Assembly (NCBI GenBank): GCA_002118135.1 | Contig: BDIU01000472.1 | Span: 1 to 64,000 of the forward strand | Origin: Trebouxia sp. TZW2008 | Lineage: Eukaryota; Chlorophyta; Trebouxiophyceae; Trebouxiales; Trebouxiaceae | Length of the DNA stretch: 64,000 nt | Direction of reading: 5' to 3' | Shown here: positions 57,027 to 64,000 of the stretch, piece by piece | How the letters are laid out: every line of letters begins with the position of its first letter | Position numbering within the stretch: the first letter of the stretch is position 1 | Notes under the pieces: generated by a model | Told to the model about the DNA's origin: nothing | The model's database searches: none | What the model saw: the letters and a program-made list of their open reading frames with translations, nothing else | Made by a program: the position numbers and the translations under genes

Positions 57027-60000
57027 ATGGCGAGCACAGTTCTTGTCACTGGCGCCACCGGGTATCTTGGATCTGAACTTGTCAAGCAGTTGCTGGAGAA
57101 GGGGTATACCGTGCACGCTACAGTGCGGGCGCCCAATGACACAAAGACCGTGCAGCATTTGCAGAATCTTAGCGAGGCTCTCCCTGGCCAGCTGAAACTA
57201 TTTCAGGCTGATCTACTGCAGAGACAGGCATTCGATAAAGCTATTGAGGGATGTCAGTACGTGTTTCACACAGCGTAAGTCATCTTAACTAGGTCAGTCT
57301 GAAGCACGGCTCTGTCAGCAATGCATGGACACGCAAATTCAACCTGTGACCGCAGATCACCGTTCTTCATAGAGGTTGAGGATCCACAGAGAGACTTGAT
57401 TGATCCAGCAGTTCAGGGCACTTTGAACGTGCTCAGCTCTGTCATCAAAAGCAAAGACACTGTCAAAAGAACGATTGTGACATCGTCAGTTGCAGGTGAG
57501 CAAATCTCTTGCCCGCTGAATCTCCTCTTAGTGTCCGTCTGGTGTTTGCCTTCTCTAGTGAAATCGTCATGGTGTCCTGTGTCATTGCAGCTGTGCTGGG
57601 AAACGAAAGTGCTGCACCACCCAAGAATGGCTCTCTGTACACTGAGGATGACTGGAACGATACGTCCAGCATTAAGAACAATGAGGCCTACTGGCTAAGT
57701 AAGGTGCGCAGCGGACAAGAGCACAAGTAGCATCCATCATGATGCTCTACAGTTGACACTTTGCCACGATAGGCCTGAGCAGCCAGCAAAGCATGCCTTG
57801 CTTAGTACAGTAATTACTCTTTGTAACAACTGTTTTGGTTACCAATAAACTTGTCCTCACATCGAAGTGTCCTCGCTCAGAGGAACTACTGCAGTCAGAA
57901 TGCAGTGATTGCCTACCAATGGCTTTGTCCTCGCATCGAGATTGTCCTTATATTGAGTGTCCTTACAAAAATAGCTTACTGTACCTGCATAACTTGTCAG
58001 CTGCGCTTTGAGCCAATCCTGTAAGCATAGCATTGCTCAACATAGCACAGCATAGTGAATCAGCTGGTGCTTGCCGCTTGTGCAGTCTCTGGCTGAAAAG
58101 GAAGCGTGGAAAGCTGCCAAGGAACACGGCCTGGATCTTGTGACAGTTCTGCCTAACTTCAACCTTGGTCCTGCCCTCTCCCGCCAAGAAACTAAGGGTC
58201 TCAGTGTAGGTTTCATGAAGGTGAGCGCAGCTGACTCATCCAAGTTTCTGTTGTGTTCCACACTGCGTTAGCTGCACAAGCTGTTTGGCAACCCTTCCTG
58301 GGAATGTTGCCACTCAACCTGTGTGCACATCACCGTGAGCTTCAGACTCATCAATTACAAAGATGACATTGCGTGTACAAGTGCAGGTTTTGCATTAGCT
58401 TTAGTGTGATTCATACAAGCGATGCTGCTATGCCTGCAGCACCATTGAGTCTCAACCTATGTAAATGATCACAATTGTGCACTGCAACCACTTACACTGT
58501 TTGCAAAGTCACTCTTTCAGTTGACTTGAGACACAGCTCCAGACTGCAACAGGGAAGGCACCGACAGTGAAGCATGCCATGTTTGTAAACACCTGTTCAA
58601 CATGTCATCACTCCTCTGAATATGGAGTTGCTCAGGGGCGCAAGATTTGTTGTTTGTGGTGAACAAGTATATACTCGAGCAGCTATTGCAATCTGCTGAT
58701 ATGCTATGCAGTAGGCCTGCTTAGAGAATGACATCATTGCTGGAACGCCAGTGGTTGTGGATGTCTGAGACATGTGACTTTGGCAGAAAGCACATTGGCA
58801 TTGACTCATCATCTGTCTGTGCATGCTTACCCAAGATGCTGTCTTGCCTCAAAGTATGTCATGACTCAGAAGTACAAGATTCAGAAATATAAGACTTGTT
58901 GTATGCGCAAAGCAGGCATATAGCTGGTCAGCTTTTGCAACTTGCCAATGTGCTATGCAGTAGGCTTGTTTAGAGAGCGACACCATTGCGGGGACGCCAG
59001 TGATCATTGATGTACGAGATGTAGCAAGGGCGCACATCTTGGCAGCAACAATACCTGAGGCCAAGGGTCGATACATCATCAGTCACAGGAAGCCAATCAC
59101 CCCAAAGCTGGTGTCAGATACTCTGCAGGTAGCATTTGACTTCCCTGAATGCTTCTGCTTGTGAGTAGACATTGGCCCTGTGTAATGCCTGATGGGGCAG
59201 CATCAAATGGTCTCTGGCCCACATAGCAGTATTTGCATGACACTGCGGTTCTCCCCAAATTTGCTTTTGGTATCTTCCATCGCAAATGGCTGCGTGCCTG
59301 GAGCCTACCTGCACAACAGTGCAAAGCGCAAGTGGACATTACAGCTCAGCAAGTGACCAAAGCAGCTGTGTATGGCTGCCATGTGCTGTGACATGATGCG
59401 GCAAACAGGGCAGATGTACACATGATGCTGAGCGTGTCTGAAAGGCTCATGGAACATGGCAATTCTAGCATTGTTGCTGCTGTCTCATTGCAGCTGGATA
59501 GGTTGTGCCTACAGGCAACGCTCAATGACTTTGAGAGCCACAATGTCTCACATCGATTTATGCTGCACAGGCTCGCTTCTTGGACTTTCAGATTCCTGAT
59601 GGGGAGCAAGCAGAGTCGCCTGAGAAGATTGACAACTCCAAGGTATGCTGCATCTGCAAGAGAGAGCAAAATTTACTCCAGTATACATGTCATTCCTACA
59701 CTTGCATCTGTATACATGCATGGTCAAAGTCACTCAAGGATGTGTTATGCAGTCTTGCTGTAGCAACATCAATGTTGTGCCATGCATCTGACTGCCTTCA
59801 TGCAAAACTGCTGTGCTATTGGTACAGCAGTCGATCAGCAAACTAGACACTGTAGTATAGCATTGCTGCAACCTGTGCATCTTGCGTAGCTCTTGCAGGA
59901 ATGCTGTAATGTGCTGCTAGTGCATCTTTCATTGTGCTAAGTTTTGATCTCAGGCTGCTAATTCTCACAGAGGCTACCATCATGATGCCTAGCGGCATGA

Positions 60001-60302
60001 AGTTTTGTTTTTCTTGTCCAATACATTCTGAGAGCTTTACTGTTTCACGCAGGCAGCTAAGGAGTTAGGCCTGCAGGTGAGGCCAGTGAAGGAAATTCTG
60101 GTAGATATGGCAGTAAAGCCTAGCGGCGTAGACTTTTCCTTTTGCTTTTCTGACAGATTCTGAGAGCTCTGCTGTTTGCATGCAGGCGGCCAAGGAGTTA
60201 GGCCTGCAACCTCGGCCAGTGAAGGAAACCCTGATTGATATGGCAGTAACGCTCATACAGCTGGGAGTTGCAAAGCCCAGACCAAAGCACAGCAGTCAAT
60301 GA
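57027..60302 (+). CDS. Extended SDR, dihydroflavonol-4-reductase / cinnamoyl-CoA-reductase-like
   Basis: NAD(P)H-dependent reductase of the extended short-chain family. Exons 57027-57274, 57356-57495, 57591-57703, 58086-58220, 58976-59128, 59571-59642 and 60186-60302 join in phase to 325 residues. The dinucleotide fold starts at residue 4 with TVLVTGATGYLG (G9xxG12xxG15). Arg-Ala-Pro in TVRAPNDTK suggests NADP. TSSVA holds the family Ser region, and Tyr163-x3-Lys167 is the catalytic pair. DVRDVARAHILAA is the usual DFR/CCR segment. In green algae the substrate of such enzymes is mostly unknown, so a flavonoid or lignin role should not be assumed. The acceptor of exon 5 (58976) was chosen for phase; a 2-nt shift would break it. 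TGTAA at 60333 may be the algal polyadenylation signal, 30 nt after the stop. Confidence 0.88.
58680..58765 (+). repeat. Copy of reductase exon 5 acceptor end
   Basis: GTAGGCCTGCTTAGAGA.. and the codons for D.IAGTPV..DV are repeated about 250 bp upstream of the real exon (58976). The frame then hits TGA. Confidence 0.8.
60050..60140 (+). repeat. Copy of reductase exon 7 acceptor end
   Basis: AG|GCAGCTAAGGAGTTAGGCC and the following codons (AAKELGLQVRPVKEILVDMAV) repeat the last exon 130 bp upstream of it. The copy then diverges (KPSG). Confidence 0.9.
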
Positions 60303-62116
60303 CATGGAGTTGCTGTCATGACTTGAAGTCACTGTAATCAGCAATGAACAGAAATTCAACAGCTGGCATGGGTTGCACCGGATATATGAGTGCATGCAAT
60401 ACTGGTACATCGTAGGTGTTTGGAATGTCTGCCGTAATCTGCAGCAACTGCATTGAGCAATCAGCAGAAATGCAAGCTCGGCTGGCATCATCTTTGGCAT
60501 TGTTTGCACAAGACTCATGAGTGCTTGCCACACTGGCATCGAATTGGTTCTCATCTTCTTGTTGGCCATGCAAGCTTGCTGTCAGCATTGGCAGAGACAT
60601 CTCATCACTTTTGCTTATCATCACATGTTGCTTGACCCCTATGCATGTATCAAACAGAGATGTGTTGTGTTGAGAAGTCTCTTGCAGAGAGTGTCAGAAA
60701 CATACCATGCACGCTGAAGACTGTCAACAATTGTAGTACACCGGAGTAAGTCCGTCTGGCTTCGCACATGGCAGTGCACAATGTTCCTGAGCAACCGTTT
60801 CAAGCTTGCACCTGAGCACAGTCAATCAAAATTGCAGACACTGCGCCATTATGTTCAGCAGTTGCCACTCATGCAGCCATTTCATTAACGGCCGAGAGTG
60901 ACTTTGATTAGCATCAGTCTGCGCGGCATAAACACCGCGCACAATTGCTTGCAAGTGCAGATGCCTGCTCGAATGTTACATGTTTCTGGCCAAGATGCGG
61001 ATAGTATTACATGTAAGTCAGAAGAGCCAATTTTCAACAATTGCTCCAAAAGCTTGAGTCACATGCAGTCCATTGAGTGCACCGCCTTCTGATTGCAAGA
61101 CAGCGTCATTCAAGAGCCTGTCACTCCTCAAGGCTCAACAGGTCATGATCATGAGGACTTGATCACAAGGATAACATGCATCCGCTCCCCCACTGACATG
61201 CAACTTGCATCACGATGGCTGAGGTCCACCTGAGTGGCGTACGATCACCTTTTGGGCTCAGTGCATGCAGTCACACGCGTCAATGTTGCGCTTAATGCAT
61301 GCAATGAGCAATGGCGTAATGGCTCAAGGCCAAATGCGCGGGGGACACGACGACGGGAAGCATTACCACACATTTAGTATTGATCCATGATCTGAGTTGA
61401 GTGAGCTCTCTCTGCCGCTGATTGATAACGTCTCCTGCAAGTTCTCCAACGGACACACTTGCAGCTCGCGAGCCTGACGCGCAGCATCTTTCTCTAGAGT
61501 GCGCATCACTTGCTCCAACACCAAACGAACACAGCTGCCGCGTCGAATTGCAAGTATCGAGAGCAATAGCAGCAGCTGCCATAGACCTGCGAGCTGTACG
61601 TGAAGTGTCACACAGCTGTCAGGAATAGCCAGCAAGCCGGCAGAAGCGTCTTCACTGCTTGTGTATTGCAGGCAAGTCTGATCGCAAGGAGACGTTGCTT
61701 GTGTATGCTCTGGAAAGCAGGTCATATTTTGTACAACTTTGTTCAGGCTTCCGTTGACTTGCAGGAACGCAGAGAAGCGTTGACTCGCAGGCGTGTTCTG
61801 CCTGCAGTGCTTCTCTGCCGAAAAGTCCCACACGCGTGGTCGTGAACCCTTGCACAGCTGTCTCATAGCTTTTTGGTAGGCTTCACCGCTTGTCTACCCG
61901 CCAGCATGTTCACATGGCCCCATCGACTGATTGGTCACGTATCTCGTTTCCACAGTACTCGTTCCTACGGTGCACTGTAACATTGTGCATTGCTGCTCTC
62001 ATCAAGACATGTGTCGCTTGCTGTGTTACCAGTCACTGAAGGCGTTCGATTGTGAAACAAGCAGCTGTTTCGAAACGCCTGGTCTGTTTGCAGAGCTTGA
62101 GTACGTCTGCGGCTTT
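60303..62116. other. Intergenic region, mostly featureless
   Basis: 60303-61200 shows no coding, repeat or RNA feature I can support. 61200-61870 is GC-richer and has overlapping minus-strand frames (see the hypothetical ORF). The PA14 gene promoter should lie near 61900-62116. Confidence 0.45.
61363..61866 (-). CDS. Possible small ORF or first exon, unknown function
   Basis: An open frame of up to 167 codons has a hydrophobic stretch (LAGLWQLLLLLSILAI) followed by a helical segment (LEQVMRTLEKDAARQARELQ). A second frame overlaps it. A donor-like TG|GTAATG lies near its end. I recognise no family, and the start codon is uncertain. It may be chance in GC-rich promoter DNA. Confidence 0.2.
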   Translation of the reverse strand: MRQLCKGSRPRVWDFSAEKHCRQNTPASQRFSAFLQVNGSLNKVVQNMTCFPEHTQATSPCDQTCLQYTSSEDASAGLLAIPDSCVTLHVQLAGLWQLLLLLSILAIRRGSCVRLVLEQVMRTLEKDAARQARELQVCPLENLQETLSISGRESSLNSDHGSILNVW

Positions 62117-63890
62117 ATGCGCACGACTTGGGGCACAACGATGCTGTCCATTGTCACGGTGTTTGGCGTCTTGCTAGCAGCTTCGTACTGTCAAGCAGCT
62201 GCGATAAACCAGACAGGTAGATCTACTGATCCAGCCAGCGTTTGCTCAGTATGGTGCAAAACCTGTACTGAAACTTTCTTGCTGCTGCAGGAGTGACCAG
62301 CAGCGAACTAGATGTCATTGCATCACAGCCAAAGCAAGTCAGCTGTGGTGCACCAGCTCCACTTAGCAAATATGACAGTTATTGTGAAGGTCTTCAGGCA
62401 GACTATTTCCTGCTAGCAAAGCAGAGAAAAGCACCTAGCCTTACAGGCCTCACGCCAAATGTGTCAACATTTGTGACATCTTTGAATGACACAGTAAGTA
62501 TAAGTACATTTGCTCCTGCTGACCTCAACATTTCTTCACATGTCAGAGAAGTCACGCTGATCTCTTTTGGCTGCTGCTTTTGCAGGCTGCAAGTTTTGCT
62601 CTGCAGAGCATACACAAGCAGATATCGACCAAGCTGTACAGCTTTGCAGTCAGATACAGCGGTGTCTTCTTCATTGACACTGCTGGCGAGTACCAATTCC
62701 AGATCAACTCCCCTCCTGGAACTCGCCTCACTGTCAATGGCAACACTGTCACATTCAACCAGGGATCTAACTCAAGGTGAGTTTTACATGCTTGATCTTT
62801 TCAGCTCGAACCCTGTTCTTGTGGTTGTAGCCTTTTTTGGCACACATGGTGTGCGACAGCATGGTTGAAAGTGCTGTTGTTCAGATACCCTTTGAAGCTG
62901 TTGCCAAGTAGCAGCCAGGTTGTCAACTTTTGCTGTGTTTACTCCATTCTGCAGAGTTTGGCAGGTTGATATTTGCTTTGGTCATTCTTGCTGATTGTGC
63001 TTTTTTCTGCCTGCAGCACCCCCACTACAGGGTACAACTTCGCCCAAGCTGGTTTCATTCCTGTGGAGTTGGTGTTCTTCAATGAGAACAGCATCCCATC
63101 ATTGGCAGTTTCAAGGCAAGGACCTGGCAGCTCTGAATTCTCGGTAAGCAACAACAGACATTTATACAAGATCATATCTTGATGCCTGTATATAATGAAG
63201 ATGCTGACGCATACATGCTGTGTCAATTGCTTGCTCTCTGGAGGTTAAGGCATAGCACCACAGTATGATATAAACACATGCAAATGCCCCATAATGCCTT
63301 TGTCTGGAGCCAGAACATGACAATCAACTGTGATTTGAGAGCTGAGTAATACAGGGGTTGCACTAACGCTGGGTTTTTCTCTCAGGTGATTGAGGGCCCT
63401 GCTATCATGTTCAACTGCAGCAGCCTGCAGAACAGCACAGGCAGCAAGCCAGTGACCACCTCCACACAGTGCTCTGGTCTGTCCGCAGTTTACTACACCA
63501 ACTGGCAGGTACACAAATGACACAATAAAGTTCATATAAGGAAGCGACTGTTCTGACAACAATGCCCTTGTGATGTGCTGTTTGGCAGCTGCTGAGTGTC
63601 TGCCAGGCGTGTTGCATCATGTTATATTTCTGCGTAAGGTCACCGCATGTTGTGTTCGTGCCAGTCAAGGTATGTGATTTGGGCACTTCTGCGTGATGGA
63701 GTCAGCAACCAAAATTGCCTCAAGTGATTTGCTAATTGTGTGTTGTTTTGATGCAGAATGCCAGCTACGCCACTGCTACTGGTCAGGCCACATTCGCTGT
63801 GTATGAGCAAGGGCTGAACCACTGGTCTACCACAACTGCCCCCAGCTGGTCAGGCCTGCCCACCACCCTCAAGACTGATTTTGCTGCCAG
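62117..63890 (+). CDS. Secreted protein with tandem PA14-like domains (3' end outside window)
   Basis: Exons 62117-62216, 62291-62493, 62586-62776, 63017-63143, 63386-63508 and 63757-63890 join in phase to 292 residues and continue beyond 64000. The start is ATG 62117 or 62141, both giving a signal peptide (LSIVTVFGVLLAASYCQAA). The first domain shows the PA14 beta-barrel pattern: SGVFFIDTAGEYQFQI, then PGTRLTVNG, then FIPVELVFFNE. A second appears to begin at GLSAVYYTNW and runs to FAARC-terminal of this window. Many Asn-x-Ser/Thr sites (NQT, NVS, NDT, NSS, NCS, NST, NAS) fit a glycosylated extracellular protein. PA14 domains often bind sugars; binding here is inferred. Full domain make-up cannot be seen. 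Confidence 0.8.
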
Positions 63891-64000
63891 GTGTTTTCTC
63901 CTTCTACTTGCCCCATCTTTGTCCCACTTTGCTCCTTCACTCTTGGCTTGTCACAAGATACGGTCATAGCTTTCGACTGTGCTGTTGATGTTTTGGGGTT
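63891..64000. other. Intron at the right edge
   Basis: Follows the donor AG|GTGTTT of the PA14 gene. The acceptor is outside the window. Confidence 0.6.

Noticed and set aside
1..64000. Transposons, retroelements or integrated virus
   Set aside because: I found no reverse transcriptase, transposase, integrase or capsid-like reading and no long terminal repeats. The repeats seen are local tandem duplications.

Overview
This window is nuclear DNA of an intron-rich eukaryote. It most likely comes from a green alga (Chlorophyta, plausibly Trebouxiophyceae). I infer this from four things: a secreted Pro-rich glycoprotein with ShKT-like Cys modules, plant-type cytosolic TyrRS and ATR sequences, a plant-type succinate/fumarate carrier, and bZIP factors with an algal-style C-terminal half. 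There are no operons, bacterial signals, CRISPR arrays, rRNA genes, or tRNAs I could support. I built every exon model by hand from GT(GC)..AG sites, reading phase and family conservation. In each multi-exon model the phases close without a frameshift.

Layout, left to right. 1-3215 (-): secreted Pro/Ser-rich wall-type glycoprotein, 3' end outside the window. 4429-7720 (-) and 8283-13326 (+): two paralogous bZIP factors, head to head over a 562-bp shared upstream region. 13327-14814: convergent intergenic space with short repeats and a long near-perfect hairpin. 14815-41026 (-): the full ATR checkpoint kinase, 38 exons and 2782 residues over 26.2 kb. 41257-44971 (+): cytosolic tyrosyl-tRNA synthetase, sharing a 230-bp upstream region with ATR. 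45573-48433 (+): TrmA/RlmD-type RNA m5U methyltransferase with a TRAM domain, N-terminus unresolved. 49214-52229 (-): mitochondrial succinate/fumarate carrier. 53409-56329 (-): TauD/TfdA-type Fe(II)/2-oxoglutarate oxygenase. 57027-60302 (+): extended short-chain reductase (DFR/CCR-like), divergent from the oxygenase. 62117 onward (+): secreted protein with PA14-like domains, running off the right edge.

The most unusual feature is not a single gene. In at least seven of the genes and more than 20 introns I see one to four diverged tandem copies of a splice junction: the splice site, the adjoining part of the exon, and some intron. A copy on the 5' side of an exon carries the acceptor end of that exon. 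A copy on the 3' side carries the donor end. One exon keeps an intact, phase-compatible, family-conserved sequence, and the others have decayed inside the intron. This looks like a general mode of intron growth by boundary duplication, and it accounts for a visible part of the intron length in ATR. Two introns use GC-AG splice sites.

The genes are functionally unrelated (DNA-damage signalling, translation, RNA modification, mitochondrial transport, redox enzymes, cell wall), as is usual for a nuclear gene neighbourhood. The divergent pairs (bZIP/bZIP, ATR/TyrRS, oxygenase/reductase) are the only arrangements that suggest shared control.
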